A stretch of DNA of 5,478 bases. It comes from Pirellulaceae bacterium (lineage in GTDB: Bacteria; Planctomycetota; Planctomycetia; Pirellulales; Pirellulaceae). Below, piece after piece: positions 1 through 5,243 of this stretch; within the stretch, counting starts at the first letter, position 1; the number at the start of each line of letters is the position of its first letter. Where the stretch lies: the NCBI GenBank assembly GCA_020846515.1, contig JADLDX010000629.1, positions 1 through 5,478 of the forward strand. Reading direction: 5' to 3'. The notes under the pieces are model-generated. The model was not told the DNA's origin, made no database searches, and saw only the letters and a list, made by a program, of their open reading frames with translations. A program made the translations under genes and the position numbers.

Positions 1-511
1 CAATGTCGCTGCGTCCAACCACGACTACATGTTTACCCAGTGTTTCAATGTCATATCGGGCCAGAATCTGAGCCACGCCATGCGGCGTGCACGGCAAAAA
101 TCGTGGTCGGCCTTGCGACAATAAGCCTACGTTCTCCGGTGCGAAGGCATCAACGTCTTTCAGCGGTGTCACGGCATCCAACACGGCTTGGGCATCAACA
201 TGCTTGGGCAGCGGCAATTGGACGAGAATTCCGTTGACATGGGCGTCTGAGTTCAGCCCAGCCAACAGGGATAACAGTTCGGCGGTACTGGTGCTTTCGG
301 GCAGCCGCATCAGGCGGCTGTGCATTCCGACCGCCGCGCACGCCCGTTCCTTGTTGCGGACGTAGACCTGGCTGGCCGGATCATCACCGACCAGGATGGC
401 CGCTAACGTTGGAACTCGCCCAGTTTCGGCTTGTAACTGTTCGACTTCTTTGCGAATCTCGGCGCGGATGGCCTCCGCGGTTGTTTTGCCGTCGAGTAGA
501 ATTGGGGGCAC
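1..511 (-). CDS. folD: Bifunctional methylenetetrahydrofolate dehydrogenase / methenyltetrahydrofolate cyclohydrolase FolD (C-terminus outside window)
   Basis: Cytosolic enzyme of folate one-carbon metabolism. It interconverts 5,10-methylene-THF and 5,10-methenyl-THF with NADP and hydrolyses the latter to 10-formyl-THF. Translating the minus strand gives 170 codons, starting VPPILLDGKTTAEAIRAEI and running off the left edge. Family marks seen: YVRNKERA (Tyr50 and catalytic Lys54, the same numbers as in E. coli FolD), GILVQLPLP (Gln98), KDVDAF (Asp121; the family usually has KDVDGF), CTPHG at 141-145, and the start of the Rossmann dinucleotide site, GKHVVVVGRSDI, at the window edge. The family is usually 280-300 residues, so roughly 40% is missing. 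The start is GTG at 509-511, preceded by AGGA at 519-522 (7-base spacing). The N-terminal residues match the family, so no upstream start is needed. It is divergent from the lutA-like gene. Identification is firm; the truncation is only the window boundary. Confidence 0.96.
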   Translation of the reverse strand, partial: MPPILLDGKTTAEAIRAEIRKEVEQLQAETGRVPTLAAILVGDDPASQVYVRNKERACAAVGMHSRLMRLPESTSTAELLSLLAGLNSDAHVNGILVQLPLPKHVDAQAVLDAVTPLKDVDAFAPENVGLLSQGRPRFLPCTPHGVAQILARYDIETLGKHVVVVGRSDI

Positions 512-623
512 AAGTGAATCCTGTGATAAGGTTGATCGAATCCCTTTGTTCTAACGTCTCGTCCTGAAATCGTCATCTCCACAGTCGGGTAGGCAGCCGA
601 CAGTTTTTTGAGAATGGTTGTAT
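512..623. promoter_or_regulatory. Divergent intergenic region between folD and the lutA-like gene
   Basis: This 112-base gap must hold the 5' signals of both divergent genes. Apart from the folD ribosome binding site I see no convincing -35/-10 pair with normal spacing on either strand, and no clear operator palindrome. Planctomycete promoters are poorly conserved by E. coli standards, so absence of a match says little. The presence of promoters is inferred from gene arrangement only. Confidence 0.4.
519..522 (-). promoter_or_regulatory. Ribosome binding site of folD
   Basis: AGGA on the minus strand, 7 bases before the GTG at 511-509. It supports the non-ATG start. No ATG lies in frame at the family's expected N-terminus. 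Confidence 0.6.
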
Positions 624-1418
624 ATGCGTGTAGGTTTGTTCGTTCCGTGCTACATCGATCAGTTCTATCCTGATGTAGCCATGGCTACGGTGGAAATTCT
701 CGAGGGCTTGGGTATCGAAGTCATCTATCCAGAAGAACAGACCTGTTGTGGCCAGCCGATGGCCAATACGGGCTGTATCGACGACACCCGACCATTGGCT
801 CAGCGTTTTGTGGACATCTTTGGTGACTTCGACCATGTGGTCAGTCCTTCGGGCAGCTGCGTGTCGATGGTCCGTAACCATTATGAAAGCTTATTCCACG
901 ACAACGCCCGTTTCGAGCGCATGCGCACTCACACCTGGGAGCTGTGCGAGTTTTTAGTGGACGTGCTGGGTGTTGAGAAACTGCCCGCCAGGTTTCCTCA
1001 TCGAGTGAGCTTGCACTCTAGCTGCCATGGTCTACGTGAGTTGCGACTGGGCGCTTGCACGGAACGCATGGGGCCACAAGATGATAAGGTCCGCCGCTTG
1101 CTCAGTCAGGTCGAGGGTATCGAGTTGGTCGAAGCCACTCGACCGGACGAATGCTGCGGATTTGGAGGCACGTTTGCCGTAGCTGAGGAAGGCGTCTCAG
1201 TATTGATGGGCGTGGACCGCGTTGCCGATCACGTAGCTGCCGGTGCAGAGGTCATGACGGCGACAGATAGTAGTTGTTTGATGCATATGGAAGGGATCAT
1301 TCGTCGCCGCGGCTTGCCCATCGTGACCATGCATATCGCGGAGGTATTGGCCGGACGCAGCCTGCCACAGATGGGCAGTCGATCAAAGACCCCGCGGCCT
1401 GCGAGTACTGGAAAGTAG
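624..1418 (+). CDS. lutA: LutA/YkgE-family (Fe-S)-binding protein with two CCG domains; lactate/glycolate-type oxidase subunit
   Basis: In the known family (B. subtilis LutA, E. coli YkgE), this cytosolic subunit acts with LutB and LutC to oxidise L-lactate to pyruvate. Related CCG proteins serve glycolate oxidase (GlcF) and heterodisulfide reductase. The protein is 264 residues, full length for the family (about 240-260). It has two cysteine-rich domains: Cys9, the Cys41-Cys42 pair in CCGQPMANTG, and Cys79 in SGSCV; then Cys134 in HSSCHG, Cys177-Cys178 in ECCGFGGTF, and Cys218 in DSSCLMH. All eight cysteines expected for two cluster sites are present, so it should be functional. I chose ATG at 624 because MRVGLFVPCY matches the usual family start; a TTG six bases upstream is possible. 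The ribosome binding site is weak (GAGA near 610-613). The next gene starts 4 bases after the stop, implying co-transcription. LutB and LutC, usual neighbours, are not downstream. The exact substrate (lactate, glycolate or other) cannot be told. Confidence 0.9.
   Translation: MRVGLFVPCYIDQFYPDVAMATVEILEGLGIEVIYPEEQTCCGQPMANTGCIDDTRPLAQRFVDIFGDFDHVVSPSGSCVSMVRNHYESLFHDNARFERMRTHTWELCEFLVDVLGVEKLPARFPHRVSLHSSCHGLRELRLGACTERMGPQDDKVRRLLSQVEGIELVEATRPDECCGFGGTFAVAEEGVSVLMGVDRVADHVAAGAEVMTATDSSCLMHMEGIIRRRGLPIVTMHIAEVLAGRSLPQMGSRSKTPRPASTGK
1410..1415 (+). promoter_or_regulatory. Ribosome binding site of the SUKH-domain gene, inside the end of lutA
   Basis: GGAAAG lies in the last codons of lutA, 7 bases before the ATG at 1423. 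It supports that start and suggests translation of the second gene is coupled to the first. Confidence 0.55.
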
Positions 1419-1422
1419 CTCT

Positions 1423-2769
1423 ATGGCGTCAGCGGCATCGGAACGACTCGCCGAACGATACTCGCTGCGCCTGAGCGCAGCCTGGCGTCAGTGGTTCGAT
1501 GTCGATGCGAGGCAACCACTACTGGCCGGCCAATTTTCCGCGGTCCTGGATGTCGAAGATCTCTTGGACGCGGCGCCACCCGATCTTTGGCCAGGTTTTA
1601 TGCTGCCCGACACCCTGCCGATCGTCAGCAACGATTATGGCGACTGGTGGTGCATCCGCATTGGCCCCGACGATCAGATCAGCGAGATCATCCAATGGTC
1701 GCATGGTGGAGGTGATTGGTTACCAGTTGGTCAATCGATTGCCGAAGCTGCCCTGTGGGATCATGTGCAACAGTGGCGAGGTCCGGCGATCGAAGTCCGA
1801 CAAGCCGCTCGCGAATATCCGCCACGCCACCAACCCGAATCGATCAGCAGTTCCCATCAGCGTCCGTTTGTACGTTGGCTGGCAGCCAGTTTGAATTGTG
1901 ACACGAGCGAGGTAGAGCACTTATTCGTGCGGTTCGATCGCGGCGAATATCGCGGTGGACTGGAATCGATGATCCAGCGGCGTTGGGCGGAAAGCGCGGC
2001 CACTTGCGAGTTGGTGGAAGTTTGTCTGCAAGGTCAACTGGCCAGGCTGGCTGATCCGAAACTAGCCAGCCGCTGCGGTATCAACTGGGCCCCAGAGTTC
2101 ACTAGCTGGTTATTCGACACTCAGCACATCTCGTCCCAAGCCAGGCAACTACTGCGCGAACATGCACCCGACGTGCAGTTTGATCAAGACTGGTCTGCCG
2201 CGGAACATTGGTCGGAACATCTACGCAACCTGCGCGATGATTTGAATTGGACCGGAGACATTTGCGGCTGGGCTGCGCAGCGTCGTGGCGATCTGCCTAA
2301 AGCGATCGAGCGCTATTACCACAATCGATTTGCCTCGGCCTTTACGGACCAGTCGGTCCGACTGCGCAGCCATTGGTTCTCAGATCACTACGGCAAGTTC
2401 TCCGTGGCACAATTGGCCAGTCTTCAATCCCACCTCAGCCCCGAACAGTTGAATGATCCGTACCTGCAACTGCTATGGAACGAGCCGGTTAGCCGTTCGC
2501 GGGCAGCGGTACGTGAATTCTGGCTGAAACATGCCCGTGAAGCTCTCGATGGGCAGTCGTATGCCGAAAGTTATCGTTACTATACGTTAGCGGGTTGGGA
2601 CCTGGGCGCAGAACGCATGTCTGACTACATCGAGATCCTGGAAGGACTGGTGAGCACCGCCCGCCTGGCCGGTTGGTCGGCGCGAGCCGCCGTGGCTGCC
2701 GCTCATGCAGAGTGTTTGAAACGCCGCAGTGGAAAACAGATCACCACCTTAAACTCGGGTTTGATGTGA
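1423..2769 (+). CDS. SUKH (SMI1/KNR4-like) domain protein with helical C-terminal region, function unknown
   Basis: 448 residues, no signal peptide or membrane segment, probably cytosolic. Residues about 55-118 resemble a SUKH/SMI1-KNR4 domain: a Leu-Pro entry (LPDTLPIVSNDYG), the strand pair GDWWCIRIGPDD and ISEIIQWSHGGGDW, and a closing helix (GQSIAEAALWDHV). Family members are protein-binding scaffolds; many bacterial ones are immunity proteins against polymorphic toxins, while others are housekeeping. I cannot name a partner. Residues 146-448 are rich in Trp, Arg, Glu and Ala and predicted mostly helical. Two stretches, about 279-305 (WAAQRRGDLPKAIERYY) and 371-395 (AREALDGQSYAESYRYY), look like TPR or TPR-like helix pairs. 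There is no catalytic motif. It begins 4 bases after the lutA stop with a good ribosome binding site, so it is likely co-expressed with it. No toxin gene is adjacent, which argues against a simple toxin-immunity pair. Gene reality is near certain; the SUKH call rests on visual similarity. Confidence 0.72.
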   Translation: MASAASERLAERYSLRLSAAWRQWFDVDARQPLLAGQFSAVLDVEDLLDAAPPDLWPGFMLPDTLPIVSNDYGDWWCIRIGPDDQISEIIQWSHGGGDWLPVGQSIAEAALWDHVQQWRGPAIEVRQAAREYPPRHQPESISSSHQRPFVRWLAASLNCDTSEVEHLFVRFDRGEYRGGLESMIQRRWAESAATCELVEVCLQGQLARLADPKLASRCGINWAPEFTSWLFDTQHISSQARQLLREHAPDVQFDQDWSAAEHWSEHLRNLRDDLNWTGDICGWAAQRRGDLPKAIERYYHNRFASAFTDQSVRLRSHWFSDHYGKFSVAQLASLQSHLSPEQLNDPYLQLLWNEPVSRSRAAVREFWLKHAREALDGQSYAESYRYYTLAGWDLGAERMSDYIEILEGLVSTARLAGWSARAAVAAAHAECLKRRSGKQITTLNSGLM

Positions 2770-2776
2770 TGTGATG
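2762..2776. repeat. TGATG x3 microsatellite spanning the stop codon of the SUKH gene
   Basis: Three perfect tandem TGATG units. The TGA stop (2767-2769) lies in the second unit. A related TG-rich tract (TGTGATGTG at 2935-2943) lies on the far side of the 52-bp repeats. Slippage here would alter only the last residues of the protein. Confidence 0.7.
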
Positions 2777-2796
2777 TGGGCGTCGATCTTAATGTG

Positions 2797-2900
2797 GGCC
2801 GAAAACCGTGGGCTAGCGCCCTGCGGCTAATCAGCCGCAAGCGCGCTAGGCCGAAAACCGTGGGCTAGCGCCCTTCGGCTAATCAGCCGCAAGCGCGCTA
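2797..2900. repeat. Two tandem 52-bp palindromic repeat units
   Basis: Unit 1 is 2797-2848 and unit 2 is 2849-2900, abutting with no spacer and differing at one base (G2823 against T2875). Each begins GGCCGAAAACCGT and holds two adjacent hairpins. The first is GGGC-TAGC-GCCC (2810-2821 in unit 1). The second is TGCGGCT-AATC-AGCCGCA (2822-2839), a 7-bp stem. The single difference breaks one pair of the second hairpin in unit 2, leaving a 5-bp core. TAGCGC (2814-2819) can also pair with GCGCTA (2843-2848) to enclose the second hairpin, so the first hairpin and the long stem are mutually exclusive. From memory, GGGCTAGCGCCC-type elements are widespread between genes in Rhodopirellula-like genomes. 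The position, between two co-directed genes, would allow a role in 3' end formation or mRNA stability, but no U-tract follows. Confidence 0.88.
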
Positions 2901-2977
2901 CCGTCCGGTTTAGCCCGACCAAAGACCGACGCCGTGTGATGTGTTATGTGTGAAGTGAAGGTCATGCTGGAAGTATT

Positions 2978-2982
2978 GAGGA
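2978..2982 (+). promoter_or_regulatory. Ribosome binding site of the cinA-like gene
   Basis: GAGGA, 4 bases before the GTG at 2987. The spacing is short but usable. It supports the GTG start, which gives MKAEIVSIGDE, the normal family N-terminus. Confidence 0.6.
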
Positions 2983-2986
2983 TAAC

Positions 2987-4270
2987 GTGAAGGCGGAGAT
3001 TGTTTCTATTGGCGATGAGATGACCAGTGGCCAACGTTTGGACACGAACAGTCGCTGGCTCAGCCAGCAATTGGCCGATCTAGGTGTGACCACGACCCGT
3101 CACACGACCATAGCCGATGACCTGGAAGAGAATATCGAAGTCTTCGCCAGCGCCGCTCAGCGGGCCGACCTGGTGATTGCTACCGGTGGACTGGGCCCTA
3201 CCCTGGACGATCTGACTCGATATGCATTGGCGGCCGCCTTCGATGCGCCTTTGGAACTCGACCAGGCCTGCTTAACGCATATCGAAGGTATGTTCGCGCA
3301 GCGCAAACGCCCCATGCCCGAACGCAATAACGTGCAAGCCATGCTGCCGCGTGGAAGTTTGGTGATACCCAATCAGCATGGGACCGCACCCGGTATCGAC
3401 CTGAGCGTACCGCGTAGTGGCCAGGCTGCCAGTCGCATTTTTGCATTGCCAGGCGTGCCGGCAGAGATGATCGAGATGTGGACCAACACGGTGCAGCCTC
3501 GCATTCTGAACATGCTCGGCCCCGAGCGTTGTCCGGTTATGTTTCACACGATCAAGATGTTTGGCATTGGCGAAAGCGACGTCGAAGTTCAATTGCCCGA
3601 CCTCATGCGTCGCGATCGTCACCCGCGCGTAGGCATTACGGTCAGCCGTGCCACGATCTCGCTGCGCATCGTAGCTCAAGCTCGAACTGCGGCCGAGTTC
3701 CAAGAGTTGATTGCACCGACCGTTGCCGAAATCAAAGCGGCGATGGGCAACTTGATTTTTGGTGAAGGCGAAGACGAACTGGAACACGCCGTGTTGCGTC
3801 AACTGCGCGAGCGCTCGTCCAACCTGGCTGTGCTGGAGATCGGCCCCTGTGCCTTGCTGGGCAATTGGCTGCTTAGCGCTTGCCAATCAGAAGACATGGG
3901 CCGCGTGCGAGTCCTGTCCTTTGATTCGCTGCCCCAGGCCGTCAAGGCTTTGCAAGCCATGGGCGTGCTGGAGTTGAGCCCCAGCCAAAAGCCAGTGCCT
4001 GAGCAGTTACCGGAACTCCTGCCTGCCTTGGCCACCAGTGTGCGACTACTGTTTCGGACCGACATCAGCTTAGCCTTCGGCACCTACGCTTCGGGCGACC
4101 AGTTGCTCGGCGTCAAGCCTGCAGCCAACGTCGACGTGGCCATCTCCGGCCAAGATCTACCAACGGATGTCCGTAGCCGCACCATCATTGGACATCCCGA
4201 TATCCTCAACGACCGCGTGGCCAAAACAGCGCTCGACGCCCTGCGCATGTCGCTGTTGAAAAACATGTAG
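2987..4270 (+). CDS. cinA: CinA-family protein with intact MoCF-like N-terminal domain and degenerate NMN-deamidase C-terminal domain
   Basis: 427 residues, normal length for two-domain CinA (about 410-430). The N-terminal domain (1-170) is MoaB/MogA-like, known in CinA as an ADP-ribose/NMN-related pyrophosphatase. Seen in order: GDEMTSG (9-15), DTNSRWL (19-25), ATGGLGPTLDDLT (65-77), NNVQAMLPRG (114-123), HGTAPG (131-136), LPGVPAEM (154-161). The linker carries GIGESDVE (193-200) and NLIFGEGEDELE (255-266), both typical. The C-terminal domain (about 267-427) should be the NMN amidohydrolase (PncC), with an AESCTGG signature and a later TGIAGPGG loop. Here the matching places read LEIGPCALLG (283-292) and FGTYASGDQ (364-372), so the catalytic serine motif and the glycine-rich loop are gone although the length and helix pattern remain. 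I infer that the C-terminal half is not an active deamidase. The start is GTG with GAGGA 4 bases upstream. No frameshift or internal stop is seen, so the gene looks expressed. Confidence 0.93.
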   Translation: MKAEIVSIGDEMTSGQRLDTNSRWLSQQLADLGVTTTRHTTIADDLEENIEVFASAAQRADLVIATGGLGPTLDDLTRYALAAAFDAPLELDQACLTHIEGMFAQRKRPMPERNNVQAMLPRGSLVIPNQHGTAPGIDLSVPRSGQAASRIFALPGVPAEMIEMWTNTVQPRILNMLGPERCPVMFHTIKMFGIGESDVEVQLPDLMRRDRHPRVGITVSRATISLRIVAQARTAAEFQELIAPTVAEIKAAMGNLIFGEGEDELEHAVLRQLRERSSNLAVLEIGPCALLGNWLLSACQSEDMGRVRVLSFDSLPQAVKALQAMGVLELSPSQKPVPEQLPELLPALATSVRLLFRTDISLAFGTYASGDQLLGVKPAANVDVAISGQDLPTDVRSRTIIGHPDILNDRVAKTALDALRMSLLKNM

Positions 4271-4271
4271 C

Positions 4272-4290
4272 CGAATCGCTCCGCGACTCG
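4272..4290 (+). terminator. Imperfect hairpin directly after the cinA-like gene
   Basis: CGA-A-TCGC, loop TCC, GCGA-C-TCG: a 7-bp stem with one A-C mismatch, starting 2 bases after the stop. No U-tract follows, so it is not a standard intrinsic terminator. It could be a 3' stabilising hairpin or part of a dispersed repeat. Confidence 0.35.
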
Positions 4291-4308
4291 GGGCCCTGTC
4301 GCTAACGC

Positions 4309-4396
4309 TGTGAAGCATTTTAGAAGCGGAACGGCGCAAGCCGTCCGGTACATGTGAAGCATTTTAGAAGCGGAACGGCGCAAGCCGTCCGGTATA
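4309..4396. repeat. Two tandem 44-bp repeats, each with a GNRA-loop hairpin
   Basis: Unit 1 is 4309-4352 and unit 2 is 4353-4396, identical at 43 of 44 positions (C4351 against T4395). Each starts TGTGAAGCATTTTAGAAG and ends in a hairpin, CGG-A-ACGGC with GCAA loop and GCCGT-CCG: 8 pairs with one bulged A. GCAA is a GNRA tetraloop, so the structure would be stable as RNA transcribed left to right. Confidence 0.88.
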
Positions 4397-4415
4397 TCCC
4401 GGTAGTTATAGGAAC

Positions 4416-4436
4416 CGGAGGGCTTGTGCCCAACCG
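4416..4436. repeat. Hairpin CGG-GGGC / GCCC-CCG, degenerate relative of the neighbouring repeats
   Basis: CGG, A, GGGC, loop TTGT, GCCC, AA, CCG: seven pairs around a small internal loop. It lies 20 bases after the 44-bp repeat pair and has a similar overall layout but a different sequence. Confidence 0.55.
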
Positions 4437-4579
4437 CTACAAATGCCGGATTTCACGAGCAATCATGCTTCACAGCGTTGCCCTGTTGCGGATAGCCAAG
4501 GGCAGATCGCATAATGCTGGAGCACAGATGGAGTTCGGCGGAAACAGAATTGCAATCCTGGCCCAATACTCAGACGAGT

Positions 4580-4599
4580 CCACCGTCTGGCGACGGTGG
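4580..4599. terminator. Perfect 8-bp hairpin between convergent genes, possible bidirectional terminator
   Basis: CCACCGTC, loop TGGC, GACGGTGG: a perfect stem located 17 bases beyond the Nudix stop codon on the minus strand and downstream of the cinA-like gene on the plus strand. No U-tract lies on either side, so intrinsic termination is uncertain. I recall similar CCACCGTC-GACGGTGG elements as dispersed repeats in Rhodopirellula-like genomes. Confidence 0.5.
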
Positions 4600-4604
4600 C
4601 TACC

Positions 4605-4639
4605 GGCCTGATGAACTTACTGGCCTGATTGACTTAACT
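4605..4639. repeat. Near-perfect 17/18-bp tandem duplication over the Nudix stop codon
   Basis: GGCCTGATGAACTTACT (4605-4621) is followed immediately by GGCCTGATTGACTTAACT (4622-4639). The stop codon of the minus-strand Nudix gene (4617-4619) falls in the first unit; the second unit encodes its last residues (LSQSG). Confidence 0.65.
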
Positions 4640-5240
4640 GCTGGATGCACAGTTGCGACCAGGTTTCGAAGTGATCTCGGCTGGCGGCCAAATCGGCCAG
4701 GGATACAAAGCCGCTATCCATCATCTCGCTCTCACGCGCACGAGCATCAGCGTTTTCGAGCGTTAGTAGATGCACGACACCCAAATGGACGCGTCCGACG
4801 GGGGTCGTATCGTCGTAGATGAAACCAAACAGTTGTTCCGTATACTTGCCGTCGATAATCATCTCTTCGGATAACTCTCGTTCCATGCCCGAACGATAGA
4901 GGTCCGCGCCGGTGGCATCTTCGCGCGAGATGTGACCACCAATGCCGATACTGCGTTTGGCATGCAACCGCTTTTCGCCTTGCCCTGAACCACGCGTGTA
5001 TTGAAAGAAACGTCCATCCGCGCGCGAGCCATGCTGCAAGATGCAGTACGGAATCAACTGCTTGAAGGTCGGATCCTCTTCGACCTGACTGCGCGGACGA
5101 AACTGCATATGCTGTGGATCGAGTATCGCCTCAAAGCTGGCTCGATCAAAGGGCGCAAAACCGGTAAAGTTGCCGAGCAACTGCAGTCGCTCTGCAGGAA
5201 TAACCAGCACATGTTCTTCAGTCAATGCAGCCAACTCCAA
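4617..5240 (-). CDS. Nudix hydrolase family protein, substrate unknown
   Basis: Up to 207 residues, cytosolic, no signal peptide. Nudix proteins hydrolyse nucleoside diphosphates linked to another group, using Mg held by the glutamates of the Nudix box. The helix part is clear: RELSEE at 121-126, with the metal-binding Glu122, Glu125 and Glu126. Before it stands SIGIGGHIS (97-105), and the gap from GGH to RE is longer than in the standard box. The usual Glu before the helix reads Asp113, and the Gly after EE is Ile. An N-terminal section of about 60 residues (EEHVLVIPAERL, NFTGFAPFDR) precedes the fold. This layout matches a less-studied Nudix group often annotated as hydrolase or phosphoesterase. 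The longest start is TTG at 5240, 3 bases after the upstream stop, without a ribosome binding site. TTG at 5225 has GGAG 9 bases upstream and is equally likely, giving 202 residues. It is probably co-transcribed with the membrane Fe-S gene. Confidence 0.88.
   Translation of the reverse strand: MELAALTEEHVLVIPAERLQLLGNFTGFAPFDRASFEAILDPQHMQFRPRSQVEEDPTFKQLIPYCILQHGSRADGRFFQYTRGSGQGEKRLHAKRSIGIGGHISREDATGADLYRSGMERELSEEMIIDGKYTEQLFGFIYDDTTPVGRVHLGVVHLLTLENADARARESEMMDSGFVSLADLAASRDHFETWSQLCIQQLSQSGQ
5235..5238 (-). promoter_or_regulatory. Possible ribosome binding site favouring the internal TTG start of the Nudix gene
   Basis: GGAG on the minus strand, 9 bases before the TTG at 5225-5223. If used, the true start is residue 6 of the longest frame. 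Confidence 0.4.
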
Positions 5241-5243
5241 GGT

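Larger units (their letters stand above)
2770..2986. promoter_or_regulatory. Intergenic region upstream of the cinA-like gene
   Basis: A 217-base gap. About half is the 52-bp repeat pair; the rest is a TG-rich stretch at 2931-2960 and the ribosome binding site of the next gene. I see no clear -35/-10 pair. If the repeats end the upstream transcript, the cinA promoter should lie between 2901 and about 2970. Confidence 0.4.
4304..4479. repeat. 176-bp segment bounded by perfect 15-bp inverted repeats
   Basis: AACGCTGTGAAGCAT at 4304-4318 is exactly matched by its reverse complement ATGCTTCACAGCGTT at 4465-4479. The left arm overlaps the first 44-bp unit; the 44-bp pair and the 4416-4436 hairpin lie inside. 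No clear target-site duplication is seen at the edges, and there is no open reading frame that looks coding inside. It may be a MITE-like or REP-like non-autonomous element, or simply an inverted copy of the repeat head. Confidence 0.7.
4271..4616. other. 346-base convergent intergenic region made mostly of repeats
   Basis: No credible gene: the open frames here cross the repeats and have no family resemblance or ribosome binding site. Contents in order are the imperfect hairpin after cinA, the 44-bp tandem pair, the GGGC/GCCC hairpin, the right arm of the 15-bp inverted repeat, about 100 bases without recognisable structure (4480-4579), the perfect 8-bp hairpin, and the start of a small duplication that enters the Nudix gene end. 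Confidence 0.7.

Noticed and set aside
87..365. Plus-strand open frames opposite folD
   Set aside because: The minus strand encodes FolD with its catalytic residues in place; the plus-strand frames are shadows.
532..555. Sigma-70 promoter from TTGATC and TCTAAC upstream of lutA
   Set aside because: The spacing is only about 12 bases, too short for a standard promoter.
573..881. Minus-strand open frame across the start of the lutA-like gene
   Set aside because: It is the antisense of a well-supported gene with all family cysteines on the plus strand, and has no family resemblance of its own.
1423..2769. Immunity gene of a toxin-immunity system
   Set aside because: SUKH domains often serve this role, but no toxin, secretion signal or other immunity gene is adjacent, and the neighbours are metabolic.
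2797..2900. CRISPR array
   Set aside because: The two units abut with no spacer between them and are internally palindromic, so this is a tandem repeat rather than a repeat-spacer array.
3272..3886. 204-residue minus-strand open frame opposite the cinA-like gene
   Set aside because: It lies wholly opposite a clearly recognised coding region, has low-complexity His/Gln/Arg-rich content, no family resemblance and no ribosome binding site.
4354..4611. 85-residue plus-strand open frame in the repeat-rich gap
   Set aside because: It begins inside a 44-bp repeat unit and runs through hairpins, with no ribosome binding site and no recognisable protein features.
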